Shown here in pieces: positions 28,495 through 37,218 of a DNA stretch of 64,000 nt; the first letter of the stretch is position 1, and the number at the start of each line of letters is the position of its first letter. A program made the translations under genes and the position numbers. The stretch spans positions 186,001-250,000 of the forward strand of contig CP000476.1 in assembly GCA_000014925.1 (NCBI GenBank). The letters are read 5' to 3'. The notes under the pieces are model-generated. The model was not told the origin of the DNA. It searched no databases and saw only the letters and a program-made list of their open reading frames with translations. This DNA comes from Paenarthrobacter aurescens TC1. GTDB lineage: Bacteria; Actinomycetota; Actinomycetes; Actinomycetales; Micrococcaceae.

Positions 28495-29142
28495 TCAGGG
28501 GACAGTCTGGAATGCCTGACGCCCCTGGACGGCCGAGGTACCCAGGTCATTCTTGGGTATGGCGGTTCCGGCCTCGACAGCCCTGACCCACTTGTCCGTG
28601 GTGGCCACAGCGGCGAAGTTGGAATGCAGCAGCACCAGCAGAGTTTCATGCAACTGCTGGGCACTCACAGTTCCGGCTTCATTGGCCAGGTGGATTGCAC
28701 CGCTGGCATCGGACAACAACTCAACAGCGATGCCCAGTGGTTCGGCCGCGGCGGCGGTGGCGAGATCGCAGTTGTTCGTCATGTAACCGATCACCGTGAT
28801 GGTATCGATCCCGTTCTCCCGCAGCCAGGCTTCGAAGTCGGTGCCCGCGAAGACACTGCCATAGTTTTTGACAATATGCTTCCAGGAATCCTCGCGGCGG
28901 GAGGAAATCTCCGGGTGCAGCTCCCAGCCTTCGGACCCTTGTGCGAACACAGGCGCCCCGGCCGGGTACTCGTGCTGCACCACGGCAACGGGCAGGCCCT
29001 TCTGCTGGGCCAGGTCGATGGCCCGGGTGATGTTGGCCAGGGATTCGTTGCGGTCCGGGTACTGGATCTCCAGCGGCCCCCCTGCTGCAAAGTAATCGTT
29101 CTGCACGTCGACAATGACAAGTGCGCGGCGCAATTCAGCCAT
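28495..29142 (-). CDS. Isochorismatase-like cysteine hydrolase
   Basis: Starting at ATG 29142 (GGAG-like site upstream) the protein is 215 residues. The catalytic triad pattern is visible: VIVDVQNDYFAAGG with aspartate (near residue 11), WKHIVKNYGSVF with lysine (near 107) and GYMTNNCDLATAAAAEP with cysteine (near 140), plus the cis-peptide loop before it. Members hydrolyse amides, carbamoyl groups or isochorismate; nicotinamidase is a relative. It is divergent from a GlxA-type regulator that presumably controls it. Substrate not assignable. Confidence 0.88.
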   Translation of the reverse strand: MAELRRALVIVDVQNDYFAAGGPLEIQYPDRNESLANITRAIDLAQQKGLPVAVVQHEYPAGAPVFAQGSEGWELHPEISSRREDSWKHIVKNYGSVFAGTDFEAWLRENGIDTITVIGYMTNNCDLATAAAAEPLGIAVELLSDASGAIHLANEAGTVSAQQLHETLLVLLHSNFAAVATTDKWVRAVEAGTAIPKNDLGTSAVQGRQAFQTVP

Positions 29143-29246
29143 GGTGGCTCCGTTTCCTTGAAGGTTTCGTTGGTGTTCCAGCATGGCAGCGCCGGTCGGG
29201 TACGGTGAGGGGCGTACACGCATACTTTCGATGAAATTAGGCCAAG

Positions 29247-30194
29247 ATGAGAATCGCAGTCCACGCCTTCGACGGAATGACCATGTTCCACCTGGCAACC
29301 CCGCTGCTCGTGTTCGGCGAGGTGTCCCGATTGAACCTCGCCGAAGACTGGGAGACCCAGGTATTCACTGAAAATGGCCTGCCGGTGCGCAGCGCGGAAG
29401 ATTATGTGATTGGAAGAGTCTTCGGGCCGGACATCGCACATGACGCCGACATTGTGGTGTTCCCGTCGTGGCTATCCCACTTCCCGGAACCTTCCGGGGA
29501 CCTGCTTCAGTTGGTGCGGCAGTCACATGAACGGGGAGCGGCAATCGCCGGTCTATGCTTGGGCGCATATCCGGTGGCGCGCAGCGGCGTGCTCGATGGC
29601 CGCACTGCGGTGACGCATTGGGCAGCGGCCCCGGCCATGGCTGCCAAGCACCATGAAGTGGAGTTTGACGATTCCGCCTTGTACCTCGACCATGGTGATG
29701 TGCTGACCTCGGCCGGCACGGCCTCTGCCCTGGATGCTTGCCTGCACATCGTGCGCACACGCCTGGGATCGGCGGCCGCGGCCACCCTCGCCCGCCACAT
29801 CGTAGTCGCCCCGCACCGCGAGGGTGACCAAGCACAATACATTATCCGACCCCTGCAGGACCCCGAGCTTGACGGACCCCTAGGCAAGACCATCGAATGG
29901 GCCTTGGCGAACCTGGACCAAGACCTTGAAGTGGAAAGCATGGCAGCCCACGCCACCATGAGCAAACGCAACTTCACGCGCCGGTTCAAGGAAGTCACCG
30001 GCCTCTCCCCGGCGCGCTGGGTGCTCGGCCGACGGCTCGACGACGCCCGCCAACTGCTGGAAACCACGACCTGGAGCATCGCCCGCATTGCCGAGTCCTG
30101 CGGCTTTGGCAGCCCCGTGACCTTCCGGCAGAACTTCATTGCCGCCTATTCCACCACCCCAACCTCGTACCGAATTCGCTTCACCAGCCGCTGA
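29247..30194 (+). CDS. GlxA-family AraC-type regulator with DJ-1/PfpI domain
   Basis: The 315-residue protein joins an N-terminal DJ-1/PfpI-like domain (about residues 1-180; the nucleophile-elbow sequence AGLCLGAYPVARSG lies near 105) to two AraC helix-turn-helices (about 215-312: LEVESMAAHATMSKRNFTRRFKEVTGLSPARW, then IARIAESCGFGSPVTFRQNF). It resembles the GlxA group, which usually activates adjacent enzyme genes in response to nitrogenous metabolites. The divergent hydrolase 104 bases away is the likely target. Confidence 0.9.
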   Translation: MRIAVHAFDGMTMFHLATPLLVFGEVSRLNLAEDWETQVFTENGLPVRSAEDYVIGRVFGPDIAHDADIVVFPSWLSHFPEPSGDLLQLVRQSHERGAAIAGLCLGAYPVARSGVLDGRTAVTHWAAAPAMAAKHHEVEFDDSALYLDHGDVLTSAGTASALDACLHIVRTRLGSAAAATLARHIVVAPHREGDQAQYIIRPLQDPELDGPLGKTIEWALANLDQDLEVESMAAHATMSKRNFTRRFKEVTGLSPARWVLGRRLDDARQLLETTTWSIARIAESCGFGSPVTFRQNFIAAYSTTPTSYRIRFTSR

Positions 30195-30667
30195 CAGTCG
30201 GGGCTAGATCATCGGCGGGTCCACTGCTGGTGACTCCCACGGCCCGGGCCGCGGCCGCCTAACGGATGGACCCTAGTAGAGAAGCGGTTAGCTTCCGCGC
30301 TTCGGACCACGTTGGATGGTGGCTCGTCGCATGCCGTGTCAAAGCAGCATGGGTGCCAGACATGCTGCCAAACGTGTAGTGTTGCCAGCCCTTCGGTGCT
30401 TGATTACGCGCCAGCAGGGTCTTGACACATCGGCAGCGGACCTTCGTCGCTTCTCTGCACTTTTCAAGTGCGTAGCGACGAGACCCCGCAGGAACAGGTG
30501 TGACGGTGTGAATCAGACCACCCTATTGGTGGACCTCCAAGTAGCATGCCACCGAGTTCGGACTACCTCTGTCAGCGATGGTCGAAAAGTGAGCCATTTC
30601 GCGGGCGGTGGAATCCAGCAGTCGAATCTTCTATGTCTGTCAACCGCGTCGGTCGCATCTACCGCGC
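30195..30667. other. Intergenic region before IS110 remnant
   Basis: No gene recognised. A long hairpin lies at 30444-30481, 16 bases after a TTGACA (30422-30427). Confidence 0.45.
30444..30481. other. Imperfect palindrome/hairpin
   Basis: TCGTCGCT/AGCGACGA outer arms and GCACTT/AAGTGC inner arms give a 14-bp interrupted stem with a three-base loop. It may belong to insertion-element debris or be an operator. Confidence 0.45.
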
Positions 30668-30976
30668 CGCGCTGTCCCCCGTGAGTACGGACGAATCAGC
30701 GGGAACCTTCACCGACCCCGTCGCTTCAACCGCAGGCTCCTGCGAACCTGTTACCTCGCCGCCCTCTCCAGCCTGAAGAACAGCCCTGCATCAAGAACCT
30801 ATTACGACCGAAAGCGCCGAGAAGGAAAGTCCCATAAACAGGCCCTCATCGCCTTCGCAAGACGCCGCATCAACGTCCTCTGGGCCATGCTCCGCGACCA
30901 TACCATCTACCAGGAACCACGCCACGCATCACCGCTGTCTCCGGACTTCAGCACGACGGTGTGGCCGTGTCCCTAA
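30668..30976 (+). pseudogene. IS110-family transposase, C-terminal fragment
   Basis: In one frame the sequence gives SGNLHRPRRFNRRLLRTCYLAALSSL-type residues followed by PASRTYYDRKRREGKSHKQALIAFARRRINVLWAMLRD, the conserved C-terminal transposase_20 end of IS110 elements with its serine (PASRTYYDRKR). The N-terminal DEDD domain and centre are missing. Frame breaks upstream of about 30668 hide any further match. The N-terminal counterpart at 13798-14205 is inverted relative to it. Confidence 0.82.
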
Positions 30977-31074
30977 CTAGTGCAAGACGTGGACTGGAGC
31001 GCTAAGTTGCCTCGACCACGCAACCGCAGGATGCCCCCAACTTGGGCCATCTATGGCGGTTTGTCCTAGGTCAC

Positions 31075-31557
31075 CTAGAGTCCGAAGGCGCTTCCGTGAC
31101 CATGTTCGAACACGAGGTTGGTTTGGGTGCCTGCGACGGCAGGATTCGAAGACAAGTGGTCCAGTACGAATTGACGGATGTGCTCGGTGTTTTTGGCCGT
31201 GATGTGGATCAAGAAATCGTCGGCACCGCCGAGTACGAAGAACTGCTTGATTTCGGGAAGGTCCCGTAACTCGTTTCCGAAGGCGTTCATGAGGTGACGG
31301 GCGCCAGGTCTAAGCCGCACGCTAACCAGGGCTTGGAGCGGCAGGCCCATCGCTTCGGGTGCCACTTCGACGGTGAACCGCTTGATCACCCCCGACTCTT
31401 TGAGCGCCTTGAGGCGGGCAAGACAGGTTGAGGGCGCAAGTCCGAGGGCTTCCGACAAGGACTGATTGGTGCGCCTTGAATTCTTGGACAACAGGCCCAG
31501 AAGCTTCTGGTCGACTTCGTCCAGAGTCACGTGCTGCAGTTTCTGCGGGTCAGACAC
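31075..31557 (-). CDS. Lrp/AsnC-family regulator
   Basis: The 160-residue protein has an N-terminal helix-turn-helix (about residues 10-60: DQKLLGLLSKNSRRTNQSLSEALGLAPSTCLARLKAL) and a C-terminal RAM amino-acid-binding domain (about 75-150: VSVRLRPGARHLMNAFGNEL, FVLGGADDFLIHI). It is divergent from alanine dehydrogenase, 136 bases away, the same arrangement as the alanine-responsive regulator AldR and ald in mycobacteria, so alanine-dependent control of ald is likely. Confidence 0.92.
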   Translation of the reverse strand: MSDPQKLQHVTLDEVDQKLLGLLSKNSRRTNQSLSEALGLAPSTCLARLKALKESGVIKRFTVEVAPEAMGLPLQALVSVRLRPGARHLMNAFGNELRDLPEIKQFFVLGGADDFLIHITAKNTEHIRQFVLDHLSSNPAVAGTQTNLVFEHGHGSAFGL

Positions 31558-31693
31558 CGTGTAATGCTACTCACAAAGCAGGAATTATCCAATTGCTCAT
31601 ATTCTGCCGAAGATCCTGTGCTGAAACATCTATTTCTCGCAGTTTCTGTCATTCTTTTTCCCACAAGCATCAATCTCCCCAGAAAGCGTGAGC

Positions 31694-32809
31694 ATGATCA
31701 TCTCCGTCCCCAAGGAAATCAAGAACAACGAGTTCCGCGTCGCCATCACAGCTGCCGGCGTACATGAATTCAAAGCAAACGGCCACGACGTGCTCGTGGA
31801 AACCGGTGCCGGCGTTGGTTCCGGAATCAGCGATCAGGAGTACGCACTCGCCGGAGCTGAGATCGTTGAGACTGCAGAAGAGGTCTGGGCCCGACCCGAC
31901 ATGGTGATGAAGGTTAAGGAACCCGTGGCGTCCGAATACCGCCACTTCCGCGAGGGATTGCTCCTTTTCACGTACCTTCACCTTGCCGCGGAACCCGCAC
32001 TGACTCAGGCGCTTGTCGACTCCGGCGTCACGGCCATCGCGTACGAAACGGTCCAGGAAGGCCGGGCGCTGCCGCTGCTCGCACCCATGTCCGAAGTGGC
32101 CGGCCGGCTCTCCGTTCAGGTCGGCGCGACCTCCCTCATGGCTCCCGCCGGCGGCAAGGGCGTGCTGCTCGGCGGCGTACCCGGCGTCCGCCCCGCCAAA
32201 GTGGTTGTCCTCGGAGCAGGTGTCGCAGGCACAAACGCGGCAGCCATGGCCCTCGGCCTTGGTGCCGACGTCACCATTCTGGACATCAACATCAACCGCC
32301 TGCGCGAACTCGACGCCCAGTACCAGGGCCGGCTAAAAACGGTGGCGTCGAACTCGTACGAGATCGAAAAGTCAGTGATCGATGCAGATCTCGTCATCGG
32401 CTCCGTCCTGATTCCGGGAGCGAAGGCACCCAAGCTCGTCACCAACGACCTCGTGGCCCGGATGAAGCCCCGCTCGGTTCTGGTGGACATCGCGGTGGAC
32501 CAGGGAGGCTGCTTCGAGGACACGCACCCCACCACGCATCAGGAACCCACGTACAAGGTTCACGAGACGATCTTCTACTGCGTGGCCAACATGCCCGGAG
32601 CTGTCCCGAACACCTCCACATTCGCGCTGACCAACGTCACGCTCCGCTACGCGGTTGCTTTGGCCAACTACGGCGTCAAGGGTGCTTTCGACCGGCTCCC
32701 CGCTCTGGCGGGCGGTCTGAACGTGGCGGCGGGAAAGGTCACCCACAAGTCTGTCAGCGATGCCCATGGACATGACCTCGCCGACTGGCAGGACCTCGTA
32801 ACGGTTTAG
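31694..32809 (+). CDS. ald: Alanine dehydrogenase
   Basis: ATG 31694 gives 371 residues, the usual length (a GTG at 31688 is the alternative). MIISVPKEIKNNEFRVAIT at the start carries the pyruvate-binding arginine and the early lysine; VMKVKEP near 75 holds another active lysine; VVVLGAGVAGTNAAAMALGLGADVTILDIN (near 170-200) is the NAD site. The enzyme interconverts alanine and pyruvate plus ammonia, serving alanine catabolism or ammonium assimilation. It is followed by a hairpin terminator. Confidence 0.96.
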   Translation: MIISVPKEIKNNEFRVAITAAGVHEFKANGHDVLVETGAGVGSGISDQEYALAGAEIVETAEEVWARPDMVMKVKEPVASEYRHFREGLLLFTYLHLAAEPALTQALVDSGVTAIAYETVQEGRALPLLAPMSEVAGRLSVQVGATSLMAPAGGKGVLLGGVPGVRPAKVVVLGAGVAGTNAAAMALGLGADVTILDININRLRELDAQYQGRLKTVASNSYEIEKSVIDADLVIGSVLIPGAKAPKLVTNDLVARMKPRSVLVDIAVDQGGCFEDTHPTTHQEPTYKVHETIFYCVANMPGAVPNTSTFALTNVTLRYAVALANYGVKGAFDRLPALAGGLNVAAGKVTHKSVSDAHGHDLADWQDLVTV

Positions 32810-32815
32810 GACATC

Positions 32816-32849
32816 GGCTGTGCCTGCCCGAGAGAAGGCAGGCGCAGCC
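32816..32849 (+). terminator. Terminator after ald
   Basis: Thirteen-base arms GGCTGTGCCTGCC and GGCAGGCGCAGCC (one wobble) flank an 8-base loop, starting six bases after the ald stop. Confidence 0.7.
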
Positions 32850-32877
32850 CGCTCCATAGGAAGGGGCTCGGTATTAG

Positions 32878-33135
32878 ATGGCATTTCACCTGCAACCCAC
32901 ATGGCAGCCGCTGGTTGGCCAACTGGTCATCGTGAAACTTCTGGATGAGGAGATCCGCCGCGGAGTTGTCGATGCAGTAACCGATGATGATCAAATCTTG
33001 TGGCTCGACAGTGACGGCGCTGAGCCCCGCCGTCTCTTTCACCGGGCAGACGGTTTCAAGGTGTGGGTCGACTATAGATGGGAAACCGGCAGGTCCAGCC
33101 TCTGCCCTGGCTTCCAGCATGCTGCTGCACCATGA
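32878..33135 (+). CDS. Small orphan protein, family A (85 aa)
   Basis: An intact relative of the broken gene at 1998: LVGQLVIVKL, IRRGVVDAV, LWLDSDGAEPRRLFH and GFKVWVDY align with the same elements there. No signal or membrane segment; alternating strands suggest a small beta domain. AAGGGG (32862-32867) precedes the ATG at modest spacing. It overlaps the next small gene by ATGA, so the two are translated together. Function unknown. Confidence 0.62.
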   Translation: MAFHLQPTWQPLVGQLVIVKLLDEEIRRGVVDAVTDDDQILWLDSDGAEPRRLFHRADGFKVWVDYRWETGRSSLCPGFQHAAAP

Positions 33136-33365
33136 GGTGCGAACACTCCGCTGCGCCTGGACGCGTACAGCTTCTGGAACAGCTGCATGACGATAATGAG
33201 TTAGCAAGAGCGATTACTCGGCTGCGCTCTGAAACAGTCCAGGATGAAGCGTCAGGCGTTCTTGTCACCTGGCACGGCCCCTGGTCCTACACCCTTGAGC
33301 TTAGCCACCAGATTCCTCCTGGACTCGTCTACGAGTGCGTCGCCCCTGAACAACTGAACTTCTAA
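33132..33365 (+). CDS. Small orphan protein, family B (77 aa)
   Basis: Starting in the ATGA overlap with the preceding gene, it resembles the 13356 protein: a DNELARAITRLRSE helix, then GVLVTWHGPWSYTLEL, an IPPG turn and a glutamate. Cysteines and membrane segments are sparse or absent. Together with its upstream partner it may form a two-protein unit found in remnants elsewhere in the window. Function unknown. Confidence 0.58.
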   Translation: MRCEHSAAPGRVQLLEQLHDDNELARAITRLRSETVQDEASGVLVTWHGPWSYTLELSHQIPPGLVYECVAPEQLNF

Positions 33366-33667
33366 GACTGATTCAGGACCCGTCTGACTGATCGAGCCCA
33401 TCAGCGCCCCTCCCCCAACGTTGGCACGCCGGCGGCGCCCCCAGCAGGCTGTCAACCTCAATGACGAGCCGACCGCGGTGTCCATCGTCCCACACGGATG
33501 GGCGCCAGGCACACAACCGGTGCGAACGCTGTGCCCGCGGTACATGTCGATCATCTGTGCCGGCGCGAAAATGGTGAATATGAACAGTCGGTAAGCCACT
33601 GCCAATCCTGGTGTGTCGGGAGCGGGGCCCCGCCGGCCGTGTGCAACCTGGCAACGAGAAGGAACCC
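33366..33667. other. Intergenic region, nothing recognised
   Basis: GC-rich with short open frames on both strands that have no family features. Confidence 0.4.
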
Positions 33668-34165
33668 ATGATGTCCGAACCTACTGTGGAAAGAGCAGAT
33701 CTCGGCATGGCCTGGGCGGTGAAAGAGAGCTTTGTACAGTACGTGCAGTCTATGCGCGATGGACGCATACTCCTGCGCGAGGGTGCTGCCGTGACAAATA
33801 CCCGGCAGTTCTATTTCCCGTTCAGGAGCCGGGATCATTCTTACGGGGACAACTTTGTGCTCCAGTTCGGTGGAGAGGCCCGCTTCCTCGCCCATCACGG
33901 GCTTATGTCGGTCTCGATTTGCAACCCAAAAATAATAGTCGGGCCCGACGGGGCATGCCTGTCCATCGAACAAGGAAACGAGATCGTGCACCTCGCCCAT
34001 CTCGACTTGCCGGCGGTGTCTGTGGAAGACGGCATCAATATGTGGGCAAATGTCCCAGTAGCTTTGACCAGCGCAGGAGCGGCTGTTTTCGCAGATAGCT
34101 ATTCAGCCGGAGAAACGCTGGCTCCGCTGACCATGAGGGCACCATCCTTTGTGGAAGTATCCTGA
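33668..34165 (+). CDS. Stand-alone HtaA-domain protein
   Basis: ATG 33668 follows AAGGA (33659-33664); product 165 residues. AWAVKESFVQYVQSMRDGRILLREGA at the start and the later FLAHHGLMSVSICNPKIIV, with a VLQFGGEARF strand, match the HtaA fold used for haem binding by corynebacterial surface proteins. No signal peptide or sorting anchor is visible, so unlike HtaA it looks cytoplasmic. Such single-domain versions occur in actinobacterial catabolic loci without known role. It lies just before the P450 cluster, where haem or hydrophobic ligand handling could matter; that is only a suggestion. Confidence 0.7.
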   Translation: MMSEPTVERADLGMAWAVKESFVQYVQSMRDGRILLREGAAVTNTRQFYFPFRSRDHSYGDNFVLQFGGEARFLAHHGLMSVSICNPKIIVGPDGACLSIEQGNEIVHLAHLDLPAVSVEDGINMWANVPVALTSAGAAVFADSYSAGETLAPLTMRAPSFVEVS

Positions 34166-34384
34166 CCCGTTCTCGGGTGAACTGGCGGTACCAGCTGGGA
34201 CAAGGTCCTGGGCCAGACATGAAGACGCCGTGCTTTGCCCCGCTCCATGCTGGTGGATCCGGGCACGAGGTACTGGCAAGGGCTTGTTCCTGCCCGCAGA
34301 CTCAATGAGTCCAGGGGCAGGAATTGCTGCATCGACTAGTGTCTAACATCCACTCGCGGCCGCAGCGCCACCACGCACTGTTGG

Positions 34385-35149
34385 TTACTGAGTAGCCACC
34401 GTTGCCGTGGTTCGGACCAGGTGGGCGAAGCGTCGCGCCATCGCCTCGGTATGCTCCCTCACGATCTGGTCTTGATTCTCGAATGCTTCCATTCCGCGGC
34501 CGGCACGCTCCACGGCAACCGTGTCATTCTCATTGACTAGGGACAACCACCGGCGGTAGACCACCGGCGAGATCTCCGGGTGAAACTGAACTCCCCATGA
34601 CATCTCGCCTACCCGAAAAGCCTGATGCGGATACTGGGCCGTCATCCCGAGCCATACTGCTGACGGCGGGAGTTGGTCGATCATGTCCCCATGCATGGCG
34701 CCTCCGAAGAAGGGATTTGGCAATCCGGCCATCAAGGGATCCTCGGCAGCATCGGGCCGTAATGCCACCTCGACGACCCCCGCCTCGAGGCCTTGGTCTC
34801 CTCTGGCAACGGTCCCGCCGAACGTCTGTGCCATCAACTGAGCTCCAAGGCAGATCCCTAGTGTCGGTTTCCTCTGGCTGGCGGCGACCGCCATAAGGCG
34901 CCGGATGTCGGTAAGCCAGTGATAGTCACGGTCGTCCAATGAGCTCATGTCACCGCCAAGAACCACCAGACCGTCCTCCTGAATCACGTCCGGGATCACG
35001 TCACCACTGAAAGGCTGGATAATTCTGGTGGTTATCCCCTCATCCTGCAGCCAAACACCGAGACGGTCCAGCGGGCAGTGAAAATCTGGCTGTATGACGA
35101 GTGCCTGCAGGTTACCGGTACCTCGGGGCAGGTTTGGCTCATTGGTCAT
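34385..35149 (-). CDS. Class I glutamine amidotransferase-like hydrolase
   Basis: From ATG 35149 the protein is 254 residues. The GATase class I triad is visible: LGICLGAQLMAQTFGG with the nucleophile cysteine (near residue 99) and GVQFHPEIS with histidine and glutamate (near 188). There is no synthetase domain, so it probably acts on a free gamma-glutamyl amide. It is the second such enzyme near a glutamine-synthetase-like ligase, the other being at 39808. It is last on the minus strand of the P450 region, downstream of the regulator gene. Confidence 0.85.
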   Translation of the reverse strand: MTNEPNLPRGTGNLQALVIQPDFHCPLDRLGVWLQDEGITTRIIQPFSGDVIPDVIQEDGLVVLGGDMSSLDDRDYHWLTDIRRLMAVAASQRKPTLGICLGAQLMAQTFGGTVARGDQGLEAGVVEVALRPDAAEDPLMAGLPNPFFGGAMHGDMIDQLPPSAVWLGMTAQYPHQAFRVGEMSWGVQFHPEISPVVYRRWLSLVNENDTVAVERAGRGMEAFENQDQIVREHTEAMARRFAHLVRTTATVATQ

Positions 35150-35429
35150 TCTCAAAATTCCTTATCGGGCGGTCGGGTTTCAGCCTGCGAAACCCCGGGT
35201 TGTTAGGGACGTTGGCATTCCTGGGCGGTTAACCCGGACACCGAGGCCCCTGGCCTTTAGTCCCCGGACCCAGGCGGACAACTTCAATGTAGCGAACAGC
35301 ACGGCCGGGGTTGCAGTGCCGGTTGCACATTAGGATCCGAATGTGTGTGCCTTTTAGACAGCATGGTGCTCCTGGGCTCACCCGAATATTCCTCAGCGGA
35401 CCCCGGCCGCTGCTGCCGCCATTGAAGAG

Positions 35430-37214
35430 TCATTGAGGAACAGCACGGTGGCCTTCACGCATCGCCAGTCGCGCAGCAATGCCCGTGGGCAGCCAGTCGC
35501 CGGCTTCTTCGAATGAATGACCGATGAGCTGCTCTACGCGCTGGAGCCGTTGCCGGAGTGTGTTGCGGTGGATGTGCAGTTTGGAGACCGTGTCGGCACT
35601 GGACCCTTTATTGGACAGGAGCATGCCGACTGTTTCGGCCAGCTGGGTTCCATTTTCCGCGTCGTAGCGCATGAGGGACCTGAGTTCCGCGAGCACGTCC
35701 CTGATCTCCGCAGACATCCCCTCCCCAAGAAGAGGCAGCTCCTGCAGGTGTTCTATGTCGCTGAAAGAGGTGACCCGTCTCCCGGATGTCCTGCCGACCA
35801 GTTCTGTCCAGGCCAGTGCGGTTTCAGCGTCTGAGAGCGCTGGCTGCAGAGAGGCGACGTCCCGCGCCAGGGGACCTACGCCGGCGAAAGCTGAGACGCC
35901 ACGGTGTTCGTCGAGGTCAGAAAGAGTCGTCTCCAGCTTCGCCTTGATATCTTCTCCGGAGCCGGAAGGGGTATCGATAAAGAGCAGGCTGAGGGGGCCT
36001 TCCGTGAAGACCAGGGATCGGGGGCCGGCCAGCTCCTGAAGGTAGGGGGCGATGCGTCTGGACACCGCGTCAGAGTCGAATTTCAGCCGTTTCACCCGCA
36101 CCAGGACCGGCAGAGTGCGGCCCTTGGACCATCCTGACTCCTCGAGAATGCGGGCGAATGTGCTCGTGCCGACGTTTCGGAGCAGGCGTGAAGCATGGGA
36201 TGAGCCGACGGACTCCAGTTCTACTGCTTCAAAGAGGGCGGCCAGCTGAGAGCAAATGGCGCTGAGCCGATCGAGCTCTCTGGTGGAATAACGGCGTGGA
36301 CGATAGCACGTGACGATGCCCCGGGTGCTCGTCAGGCCAAAGGAGACAGATATCCGCTCGTGTCCGGCGAAGTTGGATTCAATGAATTCGGACGTTGCTG
36401 TTCGTGAGTGAGTGGTTCGAACTACGATTCCGCTTCGCTCGCCCTTGTCCATTGCGATGGCGGTGGGTGGCGATGTGGCTGCACCCCGGGCGAAATATTC
36501 AATGACGCAGCCGTCGGAGCTCATGTGCTTAAGAATCGCCTGCGTGGCCACTTGGGCGCATTGCAGGACGGAAGTGGCGGAGTTGATCGGGAAATCGACA
36601 AGGAAGTGCGCAGCTGCGGATTGGCGCCGCAAGTCCTCAACCGTCTCAGCCTGCAGCAGGCCGCTGGCAAGCAGCACTCCCACCTCGTCAGCAATCAGCT
36701 TTGACTCCCAGGTGAAGGTTTCCTCCTCATATGACCAGAGGCTGAACACGCCAAGGAGGGTCCCGGTCGGTGCCACGATCGGGACAACCAGCATCGAATT
36801 GAAATCTTCTTCCTGCAGTTCGCTGATGCTGGCGAACCTCGGGTCCTGCTGAATGTTCTTGTTTAGGACAACCGACTGTTTGGTGAGCCCTGCCCAGCCA
36901 GTTACACCTTCGCCGAGGCGAAGGGTGATTCGTCCCACTTGCTCGCTTTGCACTCCAGGGGTGCCTGCGCCCATGACAAGGACTTGTTCCTGTTCATCCC
37001 ACAGGTAGACGAAAACCCCTGCTGAGTTTGTTGCCCTGGCTACCAAGTCCACTGCTCTTTGTGCAAGTGCGAGTGGATCGGGTCCTTCCATCATGAGCTG
37101 CGTGAGCTCGGACAGGGTGTCTGCGCGAAGCTCTGCTATTTGGAGTTTGTGGCGATAGCCAGCGGGCAGGACCTCATTCGGTTGCGGGGCCGCGGGTTCA
37201 GCAGGGGGTTTCAT
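35430..37214 (-). CDS. GAF-domain PucR/CdaR-type transcriptional regulator
   Basis: The 594-residue protein has an N-terminal GAF domain (about residues 25-190: ATNSAGVFVYLWDEQEQVLV, RLGEGVTGWAGLT, NSMLVVPIVAPTGTLLGVFSLW), a second sensor-like region, a GGDEF-derived CdaR-type middle and a C-terminal PucR helix-turn-helix (about 535-585: HIHRNTLRQRLQRVEQLIG). It starts five bases after the ferredoxin reductase gene stops, so it is transcribed with the P450 operon. It likely activates this operon when the amine or a product is bound, possibly at the GTATGTGC-type palindromes. Confidence 0.87.
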   Translation of the reverse strand: MKPPAEPAAPQPNEVLPAGYRHKLQIAELRADTLSELTQLMMEGPDPLALAQRAVDLVARATNSAGVFVYLWDEQEQVLVMGAGTPGVQSEQVGRITLRLGEGVTGWAGLTKQSVVLNKNIQQDPRFASISELQEEDFNSMLVVPIVAPTGTLLGVFSLWSYEEETFTWESKLIADEVGVLLASGLLQAETVEDLRRQSAAAHFLVDFPINSATSVLQCAQVATQAILKHMSSDGCVIEYFARGAATSPPTAIAMDKGERSGIVVRTTHSRTATSEFIESNFAGHERISVSFGLTSTRGIVTCYRPRRYSTRELDRLSAICSQLAALFEAVELESVGSSHASRLLRNVGTSTFARILEESGWSKGRTLPVLVRVKRLKFDSDAVSRRIAPYLQELAGPRSLVFTEGPLSLLFIDTPSGSGEDIKAKLETTLSDLDEHRGVSAFAGVGPLARDVASLQPALSDAETALAWTELVGRTSGRRVTSFSDIEHLQELPLLGEGMSAEIRDVLAELRSLMRYDAENGTQLAETVGMLLSNKGSSADTVSKLHIHRNTLRQRLQRVEQLIGHSFEEAGDWLPTGIAARLAMREGHRAVPQ

Positions 37215-37218
37215 CGTT

